Assembly: GCF_023516495.1 (NCBI RefSeq)
Contig: NZ_JAMGBC010000001.1
Location: forward strand, 992,001 to 1,056,000
Length of the DNA: 64,000 bases
From: Sphingomonas anseongensis
Lineage (GTDB): Bacteria; Pseudomonadota; Alphaproteobacteria; Sphingomonadales; Sphingomonadaceae
Reading direction: 5' to 3'
Shown: piece by piece, positions 25,912 to 33,594 of the stretch
Layout: each line of letters opens with the position of its first letter
Numbering within the stretch: the first letter of the stretch is position 1
The notes under the pieces: model-generated
Seen by the model: the letters and a program-made list of their open reading frames with translations, nothing else
What the model was told of the DNA's origin: nothing
The model's database searches: none
Program-made: the position numbers and the translations under genes

Positions 25912-26011
25912 TGTCCCACCCTTCCTTTCGACTACGAAACGACAATGCAATCATGTTGAGCCTATGTCGACTGTCCCTCCGATGAACCGAATCCCTGCTG
26001 CGACGGCTGGC

Positions 26012-26046
26012 AGAAAAAAGCCCCGCAGGGGATGCCTGCGGGGCTT
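26012..26046 (-). terminator. Terminator between the two entericidin genes
   Basis: A perfect 12-bp stem, AAGCCCCGCAGG (26018-26029) and CCTGCGGGGCTT (26035-26046), with a 5-nt loop is followed on the minus strand by six T residues. It ends transcription of the upstream lipoprotein gene, so the two copies are separate transcription units. Confidence 0.9.
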
Positions 26047-26067
26047 CTTGAACGGCTATCGGCAAGC

Positions 26068-26211
26068 CTAGCAGTTGCCGCCGTTTATCGCGTTCTCGGT
26101 GCAGTTCGCGACCGAATTGACGTCGCGAGCGGCGCCACGAACGGTGTTGCACGCCGCCGTCGCAAGCGCGGCGCCCACGATGAGCACAGTAGCGATCTTC
26201 TGAAGCATCAT
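26068..26211 (-). CDS. Entericidin-type small lipoprotein (copy 2)
   Basis: 47 residues from the ATG at 26211 (a second ATG follows directly), preceded by AGGAGAGAA. The signal MMLQKIATVLIVGAALATAA ends in the lipobox ATAAC. The mature sequence NTVRGAARDVNSVANCTENA differs only slightly from copy 1, while the signal peptides differ more. This indicates a tandem duplication kept under selection on the mature part. The expected entericidin fold is a short amphipathic helix anchored by its lipid. It is followed by its own terminator. Confidence 0.88.
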   Translation of the reverse strand: MMLQKIATVLIVGAALATAACNTVRGAARDVNSVANCTENAINGGNC

Positions 26212-26292
26212 TTCTCTCCTCGCCTTAGGCACTCGAAACGCGGCAGGAATGAATCGGGTCCGTTCGACCCGACGCGCGATTGCCACGAGTAG

Positions 26293-27087
26293 TCAAACGG
26301 CCACGGGCGCGGAAATGTGCGGGTGCGGGTCGTAATTTTCGAAAAGGAAGTCTTCCGGCTCGTAACTATCGATCGTCTGGCCGCGGTCCTTGAGGACAAG
26401 CTGCGGAAGCGAGCGAGGTTCACGGCCTAGCTGGAGCCTCACCTGCTCCATATGGTTCGAATAGATGTGGCAGTCTCCGCCGGTCCAGACGAACACGCCC
26501 GGCTCCAGCCCGCATTCGCGCGCGAGCATGTGCGTCAGCAGCGAATAGCTGGCGATGTTGAACGGGACGCCCAGGAACATGTCCGCGCTGCGCTGGTAAA
26601 GCTGGAGGTTGAGCCGGCCCCCCGCCACCTGCGTCTGGAATAGGCAGTGGCACGGCGCGAGCGCCATCTTGTGGATCTCGCCGGGGTTCCAGGCGGTGAC
26701 GATCTGCCGGCGCGACGAGGGATCCCTCTTGATGAGGTCGACCAGGTTCGCGATTTGGTCGATGTGGCGGCCGTCGCTGGTTTCCCAGTCGCGCCACTGC
26801 TTCCCGTAGACGGGACCAAGGTCGCCCTTCTCGTCCGCCCACTCGTCCCAGATCTTGACGTTACGCTCCTTCAGCCAGGCGATGTTCGTGTCGCCGCGAA
26901 GGAACCACAGAAGCTCGACGATGATCGAACGAAGGTGGAGCTTCTTGGTCGTGAGAAGCGGAAAGCCCTTTTGAAGGTCGAAGCGCATCTGCGCTCCGAA
27001 ATAGGTGAGGGTTCCGGTCCCGGTGCGGTCCGACTGCGGCACGCCTTCGTCGAGGATGGTCTGCAGCAGGTCGAGATATTGGCGCAT
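26293..27087 (-). CDS. thyA: Thymidylate synthase
   Basis: 264 residues from [15 protein letters not shown], identical in length to the E. coli enzyme. It contains [19 protein letters not shown], the active-site region [11 protein letters not shown] with the nucleophilic Cys, and the dUMP-contact segments [10 protein letters not shown] and [16 protein letters not shown]. It makes dTMP from dUMP with methylenetetrahydrofolate. A TTG at 27123 that overlaps the upstream stop (TTGA) would add 12 residues not typical of the family. The upstream gene is close, so co-transcription is likely. Confidence 0.97.
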   Translation of the reverse strand: MRQYLDLLQTILDEGVPQSDRTGTGTLTYFGAQMRFDLQKGFPLLTTKKLHLRSIIVELLWFLRGDTNIAWLKERNVKIWDEWADEKGDLGPVYGKQWRDWETSDGRHIDQIANLVDLIKRDPSSRRQIVTAWNPGEIHKMALAPCHCLFQTQVAGGRLNLQLYQRSADMFLGVPFNIASYSLLTHMLARECGLEPGVFVWTGGDCHIYSNHMEQVRLQLGREPRSLPQLVLKDRGQTIDSYEPEDFLFENYDPHPHISAPVAV

Positions 27088-27119
27088 CGCCAGCGACCCT
27101 AATTGCGCCCGGGATAAAC

Positions 27120-27668
27120 TCAACCGGCCTCGTAGCTGCGGATCGCCTCCTCATATTCCGAACGCTCGTCGTCCAGCCGCTGTTGAGCTTTGTCGCGCTC
27201 GCTTTCGTGGCGTTGCTTGAGGTCGCGCAGTTTGCGCTCGAGAGTCTCCTGCTGCTTCTCGAGGTTCCTAATTTCGCCTTCCTGCCGCTTTTCAATGCGG
27301 TCGAGCGCCTCCTGTGCCTTCGCGAGCGCAGCCCGGCTCGGCTTGGGCAGGCGCTTCTTCGACCGCGTCGGGACAATCTCCGGCTCCTGCGCTTTCCTTC
27401 GCTTCGGCGTTTCCTGAGCTTCCAGGGCTGCCAGCTGCTCGGCCGCGGTGCCTCGAAGCACCTTCACGACTTGGCCGGGATTCTCCAGCGGCACCTTGGT
27501 GAGTTTGGCGTCGGTCACCTGCTCCGCGATCCCGCGCCCAAACAGGTTGGTGTCCGCGCCCCAGGCTTCCAGCGCTGCCTTCTGGCTCGGCGCCGCGACG
27601 AAAGCGTCGTGAAAGCCGATCGGAGTCCGGTAGACCTTGAGCTTCTGCCTGCGTTTGGGCGCCGCCAT
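27120..27668 (-). CDS. Coiled-coil protein of unknown function
   Basis: 182 residues. The N-terminal half ([20 protein letters not shown], then [20 protein letters not shown]) looks like a small folded domain conserved among sphingomonads. The C-terminal half from about residue 110 is a long charged coiled coil ([20 protein letters not shown] and on). No signal peptide is present. I do not recognise a functional family. It lies just upstream of thyA and diverges from the DUF3606 gene. Confidence 0.8.
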   Translation of the reverse strand: MAAPKRRQKLKVYRTPIGFHDAFVAAPSQKAALEAWGADTNLFGRGIAEQVTDAKLTKVPLENPGQVVKVLRGTAAEQLAALEAQETPKRRKAQEPEIVPTRSKKRLPKPSRAALAKAQEALDRIEKRQEGEIRNLEKQQETLERKLRDLKQRHESERDKAQQRLDDERSEYEEAIRSYEAG

Positions 27669-27676
27669 GGCCCGGT

Positions 27677-27733
27677 AAACGCGCTTCGGCCGCGTTGGTC
27701 GCGCGAGGAACGCAGCCGAAGCGGGACGCGTTT
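27677..27733. repeat. Interrupted inverted repeat in a divergent promoter gap
   Basis: AAACGCG-CTTCGGC (27677-27690) is mirrored by GCCGAAG (27715-27721) and CGCGTTT (27727-27733) with a 5-nt bulge. It fills the space between the divergent coiled-coil gene (start 27668) and the DUF3606 gene (start 27754). The position suits an operator or shared regulatory structure more than a terminator. Confidence 0.4.
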
Positions 27734-27753
27734 GAGTCTCAGAGGAGGTTTCT

Positions 27754-27939
27754 ATGTCAGACGATAAATCGAATGTCGGCGGGTCGGATCGGTCACGCGT
27801 CGCGGGCGACCAGGATTATGAGCTCGACCATTTCGCGCGCAAGCATGGGATCAGCCGCGAGCAAGCCCGGGCGCTGATCGAGCAGCACGGCAACGATAGG
27901 GCGACGCTCGACGCCGCCGCGGAAGCCCTGAACAGCTAG
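27754..27939 (+). CDS. DUF3606 small protein
   Basis: 61 residues from an ATG with a strong AGAGGAGG site 7 bases upstream. The pattern DQDYELDHFARKHGISREQA then LIEQHGNDRATLDAAAEAL is the DUF3606 helical repeat. Members are small cytoplasmic proteins often found in stress-related contexts, with no established activity. Its stop overlaps that of folE by 3 bases in convergent orientation. Confidence 0.88.
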   Translation: MSDDKSNVGGSDRSRVAGDQDYELDHFARKHGISREQARALIEQHGNDRATLDAAAEALNS

Positions 27940-28547
27940 TAGCCCATAAGGGCGAGGACCTCGCGCCGGCTGCGCTCGTCCTCGCGGAACGTGCCCATCA
28001 TCCGGCTGGTGGTCATCATCACGCCCGGAGTATTTACTCCGCGCGCCGTCATGCACGAATGGCTAGCCTCGATGACCACCGCCACGGCCTTCGGCTCCAG
28101 ATGAGTCCAAATGCAGTCGGCGACCTGGGCCGTCAGCCGCTCCTGAACCTGAAGCCTGCGGGCATAGCCGTGCAGGACTCGCGCCAGCTTGCTGATCCCG
28201 ACCACCTTGTCTCTTGGTAGATACGCGATCGCGGCCTTGCCGATGATCGGCGCCATGTGGTGTTCGCAATGCGATTGGAACGGAATGTCCTTCAAAAGGA
28301 CGATCTCGTCATAACCGCCGACCTCGTAGAAGGTGCGGCTGAGGTGGACCGCCGGGTCTGACTGGTATCCGGCAGAATATTCCGCCCAGGCACGCGCTAC
28401 TCGCTTCGGCGTTTCCAGGAGTCCTTCGCGATCGGGGTCGTCCCCGGTCCAACGGATCAGGGTGCGGATCGCCTCCTGCACGTCATCGGGCACCGGCAGC
28501 TTCGCCGGCTCTTCGTAAATATCGCCGTTGTCGGGCGTCGGGCTCAT
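27936..28547 (-). CDS. folE: GTP cyclohydrolase I
   Basis: 203 residues from the ATG at 28547. Zinc and active-site motifs are present: QSHCEHHMAPIIGKAAIAYL and the second Cys in ASHSCMTARGV. Also seen are DPDREGLLETPKRVARAW and SKLARVLHGYARRLQVQERL. It converts GTP to dihydroneopterin triphosphate, the first step of folate synthesis. It overlaps the upstream FAD-protein gene by 4 nt (ATGA). Nearby thyA is another folate-dependent enzyme. Confidence 0.97.
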   Translation of the reverse strand: MSPTPDNGDIYEEPAKLPVPDDVQEAIRTLIRWTGDDPDREGLLETPKRVARAWAEYSAGYQSDPAVHLSRTFYEVGGYDEIVLLKDIPFQSHCEHHMAPIIGKAAIAYLPRDKVVGISKLARVLHGYARRLQVQERLTAQVADCIWTHLEPKAVAVVIEASHSCMTARGVNTPGVMMTTSRMMGTFREDERSRREVLALMGY

Positions 28548-29860
28548 TGTCCAAGCTCCGTTGCAATGTCTTCGGCCACCGCTGCGGCCTGGTGCCGGAT
28601 GTCCGGCACCGCGATGATTTCCCAGTAGCGGCCCTTGGTTAGAGTCCCGAGAGCCCAAAGACGTTCCCCCGGCGCTGCCCGGCAGCGCTCGTCGACCGCA
28701 AGGCCGATGGATAGCTCATCGGGCACGACCAGGCCGCCGTCCAGCAGATGCCGAAGGAGAGGCTCCGCGGTCCGGCCGATGTCACCGAGCGGGCCGGTGC
28801 AGTTGAAGACGTAGCCGAAGCGCTGTGGCGAATCGGCTTCCGCCTTCCCGCGCCTGCGGATCGCGACGTCGACACCTCCATCGTACGCTTCAACCGTCGC
28901 GACGCGGCCCGCGACGATCTCCAGGCGACCATCCGAAACGAGCTGGGCGATCCTGGCGGCGACCTGGGGCGCTATCCGATGGCGGTGAATGTCCCACCAC
29001 GGACGGCCGTTGCGAAGGAAGCGTCGCTTCTCTTCGTTCGAAAAGGTCTGCCAGATTCGATGGCTGTGCGGCCGCAGTGAATCGATCGCGGACCGCCAGT
29101 CCACATTCGCGCTGCGATTTCGAAGCCATTTCGCGAATTCTCGAACCTTCAGCTGCGGAAGGTTCTCCCACTGCACGGGCGCAGGATCATGCAATCCAGC
29201 GGCAAGGGGAATCTTGCCGCGGCGGGAGACGGCAACGATCCTTCCGCGATGATCCGTCCGGTCCAGCGACAGGACAACGTCGACCATCGTCAGGCTCGTG
29301 CCCACGATTATGATGTCGTCGCTGCTCGCCGCGGCCTCGGAAATCGCGGATCGAGCACGCTTTCCCCACGGATTGTCGATCAGATGGGCGCCGGCCAGTT
29401 TCGCAAATGGCAGTTCCGCCGGCGGCTGGTTGCCGATCGCGAGGACCAGTGCGCCGGCTTCAACACTATCCCCGCCTTCCAGCCGGACTTGCCAACCTTC
29501 CACATGTCGCTTCGCTTCGACGGCGCGATTCTCGATGAGCTGCACACAGCCGCTCTCGATCGCCTGGTCGAGGATCGAGCGAAGATAGCGGCCGTACCTG
29601 CGCCGCTCCGCGAACTCGTCCGGCTCTGCTCCCTCGGTCCTTGCAAAATGTCCCGGATCGTCGGCCCAGGCACCCATGTTGTTCGCGCGGATGTTGAGAA
29701 GGTGAGCCGGTTCGATCGTCGAATAGGCCGCGCCCTGCCCCGCCTGCCCGTTCGCTTCGATCAGGACTGAACGAATCCCGCGCCGCGCGAGGTTCGCCGC
29801 CACCATCGTCCCGGAAAAACCGCCGCCGACGATGGCGACCGGCGTGCGCAGTTCAGGCAT
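28544..29860 (-). CDS. FAD/NAD(P)-binding protein
   Basis: 438 residues. The N-terminal Rossmann motif VAIVGGGFSGTMVAANLARR binds FAD; LIEANGQAGQGAAYST is the next flavin contact. The segment LLNIRANNMGAWADDPGHFA is characteristic of the FAD-NAD(P)-binding (HpnW/YdhS-like) family. A second dinucleotide motif sits at DIIIVGTSLTMVDVVLSL. The substrate is unknown. It is translationally coupled to folE by 4 nt and overlaps the upstream DUF6356 gene by 8 nt, so all three are one operon. Confidence 0.85.
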   Translation of the reverse strand: MPELRTPVAIVGGGFSGTMVAANLARRGIRSVLIEANGQAGQGAAYSTIEPAHLLNIRANNMGAWADDPGHFARTEGAEPDEFAERRRYGRYLRSILDQAIESGCVQLIENRAVEAKRHVEGWQVRLEGGDSVEAGALVLAIGNQPPAELPFAKLAGAHLIDNPWGKRARSAISEAAASSDDIIIVGTSLTMVDVVLSLDRTDHRGRIVAVSRRGKIPLAAGLHDPAPVQWENLPQLKVREFAKWLRNRSANVDWRSAIDSLRPHSHRIWQTFSNEEKRRFLRNGRPWWDIHRHRIAPQVAARIAQLVSDGRLEIVAGRVATVEAYDGGVDVAIRRRGKAEADSPQRFGYVFNCTGPLGDIGRTAEPLLRHLLDGGLVVPDELSIGLAVDERCRAAPGERLWALGTLTKGRYWEIIAVPDIRHQAAAVAEDIATELGQ

Positions 29861-30116
29861 CCCGCTTCGCGTTCAACTTCTGGATGTGATCGTGCATCCG
29901 GATGACGGTCGTCGAAGCGGTTTCGCCGAAGATTCCCGGTACGACCGCGTGGATCAGCGCGGCGATTCCGGCCCCAATGAGCTGTAGGCCGACCTTCACC
30001 GCGCCTGCGCCGTGTCCGGCCCAGCTCATATCGAGAGAACGGGGATGTTCGAGGAACAGGCGGTCGACGATGCCCCCTTGCGACTCTTCGAGCTTCCGCT
30101 GCTTCGTCGTCGCCAT
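29853..30116 (-). CDS. DUF6356 small membrane-associated protein
   Basis: 87 residues from the ATG at 30116. The pattern LFLEHPRSLDMSWAGHGAGA followed by hydrophobic LQLIGAGIAALIHAVVPGIF matches DUF6356, a family seen in sphingomonads and relatives. The hydrophobic part suggests membrane association. Function is unknown. It is the first gene of the operon with the FAD protein and folE, just downstream of tRNA-Arg. Confidence 0.8.
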   Translation of the reverse strand: MATTKQRKLEESQGGIVDRLFLEHPRSLDMSWAGHGAGAVKVGLQLIGAGIAALIHAVVPGIFGETASTTVIRMHDHIQKLNAKRDA

Positions 30117-30136
30117 TGCCGATCCCTCCGAAAAAA

Positions 30137-30213
30137 TGGTGACCCCGACAGGATTCGAACCTGTGGCCCTCAGATTAGGAATCTGATGCTCTATCCTGCT
30201 GAGCTACGGGGTC
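30137..30213 (-). tRNA. tRNA-Arg (anticodon CCT)
   Basis: On the minus strand the gene starts GACCCCGTAGCTCAG and forms a full cloverleaf: acceptor GACCCCG/CGGGGTC, D-arm, anticodon arm TCAGA-TTCCTAA-TCTGA with anticodon CCT, and T-arm CAGG-TTCGAAT-CCTG. The discriminator is A, the 3' CCA is encoded, and the total is 77 nt. It reads AGG codons. Six T residues follow the CCA. It lies between the DUF1178 operon and the DUF6356 operon. Confidence 0.97.
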
Positions 30214-30248
30214 GCCTTGCTGTCGAATAGGGACGCGGAGGCGTTTCT

Positions 30249-30656
30249 TCAATTCACTTGGTTGGGCGGAAGCACCGGAAGCGGCAACGGAGCAACCGGG
30301 ATGCCATCGTCGATGAGTGTCTTCGCCTCAGCGGCCGTCACATTGCCGTGAACCGGCCGCGGGTCCGCTTCGCCTTCGTGAATGGCGCGCGCTTCATCGG
30401 CAAAGCGGTCGCCGACCCACTCGGAATTCTCGAGCATCTTGGCCTGCAGCGCCGCAAGCTTGGCGAGCGAAGGCGCTTCGCCGGACGTCCGTGCAGGCAC
30501 GTGGGGAGCCATTGGTGCCTTGGCGACGCGCGTAGACTGGCAGACTGGGCACTGGACCAGGCCCCGCGCCTTCTGCGCTTCGAAATCCGCGTTGGAATCG
30601 AACCAGCCTTCGAAGACGTCGCCCCTGTCCTGGCACTTGAGATCGAAGACGATCAC
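30249..30656 (-). CDS. DUF1178 protein
   Basis: 135 residues from a GTG that overlaps the upstream stop as GTGA. MIVFDLKCQDRGDVFEGWFD and LVQCPVCQSTRVAKAPMAP are the family signature; Cys8 and the CPVC pair suggest a small zinc ribbon. The family has no known function but commonly follows the nitrilase and glutaredoxin genes in alphaproteobacteria, as it does here. Confidence 0.9.
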   Translation of the reverse strand: MIVFDLKCQDRGDVFEGWFDSNADFEAQKARGLVQCPVCQSTRVAKAPMAPHVPARTSGEAPSLAKLAALQAKMLENSEWVGDRFADEARAIHEGEADPRPVHGNVTAAEAKTLIDDGIPVAPLPLPVLPPNQVN

Positions 30657-31492
30657 CTCGACACCGCCTCTCCCACCGGGCGCCGGTGGTCGATCGCCGG
30701 GATTCGCCGGCGAATGTCAGCGACTCTGCTCACATCAATCTCTGCAAGCCCGACGCCGACACTGTCGCGAAGGTCCGCGGCTATGGTCCCCCACGGGTCG
30801 ACGACGAGCGAATGGCCGTAGGTTTCGCGGCCGTCCTCGTGCCGGCCGCACTGCGCGGCGGCGACGATGAACACGCCCGCCTCGATCGCGCGCGCGCGCA
30901 GAAGGATTTCCCAATGGGCTCTGCCGGTCGGAACGGTGAACGCGGCGGGCACCGCAACCACCTCCGCCCCGGCATCCGTAAGGCGCTGGAAAAGCTGCGG
31001 AAAGCGAAGATCGTAGCAGATAGTGAGGCCGAGCTTGCCCACCGGCGTTCCAGAGACCACCACAGCGTCCGAGCCGCCGCGATAGATGTTGGATTCGCGC
31101 CAGGTCTCGCCCGTCGGAAGGTCGACGTCGAACAGGTGGATCTTGTCGTAGGTTGCGCGGATTTCGCCGTCCGAATCGATGACGAAGCCGCGATTGGCGA
31201 ACTTGCCCTCCTCCGCAAGCACTGCGAGCGAACCAAGGTGAAGCCAGATTCCCCGGGCCTTGCATGCCTCCCGGCACGCTGCGAGCACTGGGTCGTCCTC
31301 TTCGGTCCGGACGTTGTGCCGGGCACGACTGGCGTCGCGGTCGAGAAGCCCGGACATTTCGGGCGTGAACAGCATCTCCGCTCCGCCATCCGCTGCGTGG
31401 GCTATCGCCTTGACCAGCGCGTCCGCGTTGACGGCCGGGTCGATGCCCGTCCTCGACTGGAAAAGTGCAATCCGGGTCACGCGGCCAGCCAT
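30653..31492 (-). CDS. Carbon-nitrogen hydrolase, probable deaminated-glutathione amidase
   Basis: 279 residues. The nitrilase catalytic triad is in place: Glu in LFTPEMSG, Lys in YDKIHLFDVDLP, and Cys in GLTICYDLRFPQLF. These exact contexts fit the Nit1 group, which removes the amide from deaminated glutathione. The adjacent glutaredoxin gene supports a glutathione link. Its start overlaps the end of grxC by 16 nt. Confidence 0.9.
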   Translation of the reverse strand: MAGRVTRIALFQSRTGIDPAVNADALVKAIAHAADGGAEMLFTPEMSGLLDRDASRARHNVRTEEDDPVLAACREACKARGIWLHLGSLAVLAEEGKFANRGFVIDSDGEIRATYDKIHLFDVDLPTGETWRESNIYRGGSDAVVVSGTPVGKLGLTICYDLRFPQLFQRLTDAGAEVVAVPAAFTVPTGRAHWEILLRARAIEAGVFIVAAAQCGRHEDGRETYGHSLVVDPWGTIAADLRDSVGVGLAEIDVSRVADIRRRIPAIDHRRPVGEAVSR

Positions 31493-31734
31493 TCGCTGAG
31501 CTTGCCGTCCCGCTCCAGCTCGTAAAGTTCAGTGCATCCACCGACGTGCCGACCGTCGATGAAGATCTGCGGCACGGTCATCCGGCCTTTCGCTCGCTGG
31601 ATCATCTCTTCGCGCTTCGGGCCGCCGCCGTCGATCACATATTCCTCGAAATCCACGCCCTTGGATTCGAGGAGGTGACGGGCGCGCACGCAAAAACCGC
31701 AGAAGGTCTTGGTGTAGATTTCAACTTTCGCCAC
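31477..31734 (-). CDS. grxC: Glutaredoxin 3
   Basis: 85 residues, normal length, from a GTG at 31734. The redox motif is CGFC (TKTFCGFCVRARHLL) where CPYC is usual. The glutathione-binding segments TVPQIFIDGRHVGGCTEL and the cis-Pro are conserved. It reduces disulfides using glutathione. It sits between comF and the amidase in a compact operon. Confidence 0.95.
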   Translation of the reverse strand: MAKVEIYTKTFCGFCVRARHLLESKGVDFEEYVIDGGGPKREEMIQRAKGRMTVPQIFIDGRHVGGCTELYELERDGKLSEWLAA

Positions 31735-31742
31735 AATCGTCC

Positions 31743-32480
31743 TCAGGCATCCACTTGTGTCGGGCGGATTACGCGCGCCCAGCTTATCAGGTCCACTCCC
31801 TCCGCGCCTGCTTTCCTCAGCGCTCGGGCGCAGGCGTCGGCGGTGCTCCCGGTGGTCAGCACATCATCGACAAGAACCACGGTCCTGCCGCGAAGCTCCG
31901 CCTTCGAATTGGCGCGAAAGGCCCCGGCGACGGTTCGGCGCCTCTGGCGCATGCTGAGGCCCTTCAGCGGCGGCGTCGCCCGAACCCGCTTCAGCGCGTC
32001 GACCGAAAGCGACATTCCAGTCTGACGTGCCAACTCCTTAGCGACCAGCGCCGACTGGTTGAACCCGCGGCTCCAGAGGCGGGACCGGTGCAGGGGCACG
32101 GGCACGATCAGCGCTCCCGAAGGCAATTCGGCAAGCATCGGCCGCATGTAGCGCGACATGGTTCGCGCGAGGCCGACCTTGCGGCCATATTTGAGCTTCA
32201 GTGCGATCGATCGGCTGATCTCGCCATAAGCGACGGCGGCGCGCATCCGGTCGAGGCGCGGCGGCCTGGCCAGGCAGGCGCCGCAAATCTCCGCTTCCGT
32301 TGCCTCCAGCGGAATTCCGCACCGCGAACAGCCACCCTGGAGGAATTCGAGGCTCCGCCAGCAGGCGATGCAGAAGCTGTCGACTTCATCGACGATGGTT
32401 CCGCAGCCCCCGCAGCGAGCGGGAAGCCCGAAGTCGAGGAGGAAGCGGAAAAGCCGATAGGCCGCTGGGCGCAATTGCAT
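31743..32480 (-). CDS. ComF family phosphoribosyltransferase-like protein
   Basis: 245 residues from MQLRPAAYRLFRFLL at 32480. The N-terminal double zinc finger (RCGGCG ... FCIACW ... GCSRCG ... ICGACL) is followed by a PRPP-type fold with LIVPVPLHRSRLWSRGFNQS and the PRPP loop VVLVDDVLTTGSTADACA. In competent bacteria ComF helps handle incoming single-stranded DNA; its role in non-competent species is unclear. First gene of the comF-grxC-amidase-DUF1178 operon. Confidence 0.93.
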   Translation of the reverse strand: MQLRPAAYRLFRFLLDFGLPARCGGCGTIVDEVDSFCIACWRSLEFLQGGCSRCGIPLEATEAEICGACLARPPRLDRMRAAVAYGEISRSIALKLKYGRKVGLARTMSRYMRPMLAELPSGALIVPVPLHRSRLWSRGFNQSALVAKELARQTGMSLSVDALKRVRATPPLKGLSMRQRRRTVAGAFRANSKAELRGRTVVLVDDVLTTGSTADACARALRKAGAEGVDLISWARVIRPTQVDA

Positions 32481-32524
32481 CGCCTGTCTTGTCGCGCAGT
32501 GGCCGCCGACGCACAAGCGGCGCG

Positions 32525-33316
32525 ATGCCTTCCCCGCCCGAACTTTTCGACCTGAAGCTTCGCTCGCTGAGACGCGACCGGGCGGCTCGGACCGGGGTTG
32601 CGCTGTTCCTTTACGATCGCAGCTTCGATGACGTCCTCGAACGGCTTGCGGGCATAAACCGAAGCTTCTCGTCGGCGTTGCTAATCGGGGCTCCCGACCC
32701 GCAATGGGTGCAGCGTCTCCGCAACGTCACGGACAGCGTAATCGTGATCGATCCTGGCGCAGCATTCGCGTTGGCTTCAGGCGGAGACCGGGCAAACGAG
32801 GAAGAACTGGACCTCGAGCCACGCACCTTCGACCTCATCATCGCAATCGGCACGCTGGACACCGTCAACGACCTACCCGGGGCGATGCTTCGGCTGCGTT
32901 TCCTCTTGAAGCCGGATTCGCTCCTGATCGGAGCGATCGCCGGAGGCCAGACAATGCCCAGGCTTCGAAGCGCGATGCGAGCGGCCGACGCTGTCTCCGG
33001 GGCTGCCAGCCCGCACATCCACCCGCGAATCGAGCCCGCCGCACTCGCCCAGCTGCTGGGCGCCGCGGGGTTCGCAATGCCGGTAGTGGACGTGGACCGG
33101 GTGAGCGTCGCCTATAGGTGCCTTCGCACGCTCGTCGGCGACCTTCGCGCGATGGGCGCCACGAACCTGCTCACCGCGCGGTCGCGAAGGCCGTTAACGC
33201 GCAAGGCAATCGAGGCGGCCGAGGCCGACTTCACAGCGGCCGCGGAAGACGGCCGAACCGTCGAAACCTTTGAAATCCTGCACTTTGCAGCCTGGAGCCC
33301 GCCCGAGCGACCTTGA
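32525..33316 (+). CDS. Methyltransferase-like protein (BioC/NDUFAF5 type) with weak SAM motif
   Basis: 263 residues from the ATG at 32525; an upstream in-frame extension runs through comF and is rejected. PELFDLKLRSLRRDRAAR and the C-terminal RRPLTRKAIEAAEADF are typical of alphaproteobacterial BioC/NDUFAF5-like proteins. The segment where the SAM loop should be reads SSALLIGAPDPQWVQRL and lacks the GxGxG pattern, while FDLIIAIGTLDTVNDLPG matches motif IV. It may be a non-catalytic relative. It is divergent from comF, 44 bp away. Confidence 0.75.
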   Translation: MPSPPELFDLKLRSLRRDRAARTGVALFLYDRSFDDVLERLAGINRSFSSALLIGAPDPQWVQRLRNVTDSVIVIDPGAAFALASGGDRANEEELDLEPRTFDLIIAIGTLDTVNDLPGAMLRLRFLLKPDSLLIGAIAGGQTMPRLRSAMRAADAVSGAASPHIHPRIEPAALAQLLGAAGFAMPVVDVDRVSVAYRCLRTLVGDLRAMGATNLLTARSRRPLTRKAIEAAEADFTAAAEDGRTVETFEILHFAAWSPPERP

Positions 33317-33411
33317 GATGGATGAGGCGCCGTTAACCGCCTTACCCTCAAAACTTGTTAACCTCCCGTCACTATTAGTGCCGGAGTGGACGTGGACCAG
33401 AGGAGGGTGGC

Positions 33412-33594
33412 GTGATCGCTATCCGGCTAAACTTGCTTTTGCTTCTCGCCGACAGGCGGGGTGCTACCGCAATCGAATATGGGCTGATTGCTGCGCTCAT
33501 CGTTATCGCGATGATGAGTGCACTGTCGGGTCTTGGCGGCGGCGTTGGCGGCATGTGGACCAATTTGAGCTCCACTGCCCAATCCAGCATGTAA
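33412..33594 (+). CDS. Flp/Fap-type pilin
   Basis: 60 residues from a GTG preceded by AGGAGGGTGGC. The N-terminus MIAIRLNLLLLLADRRGATA precedes AIEYGLIAALIVIAMMSAL, the Flp pilin core with the TadV cleavage region (G/A-x(4)-E-Y). Flp pilins form tight-adherence pili assembled by Tad proteins. None of the tad/cpa genes is in this window, so this is an isolated pilin gene. Its stop is adjacent to that of the M48 protease gene. Confidence 0.9.
   Translation: MIAIRLNLLLLLADRRGATAIEYGLIAALIVIAMMSALSGLGGGVGGMWTNLSSTAQSSM

Noticed and set aside
30137-30213. tRNA-Arg as an island integration site
   Set aside because: No integrase, direct repeat of the tRNA end or foreign-looking genes lie on either side; the neighbours are housekeeping operons.
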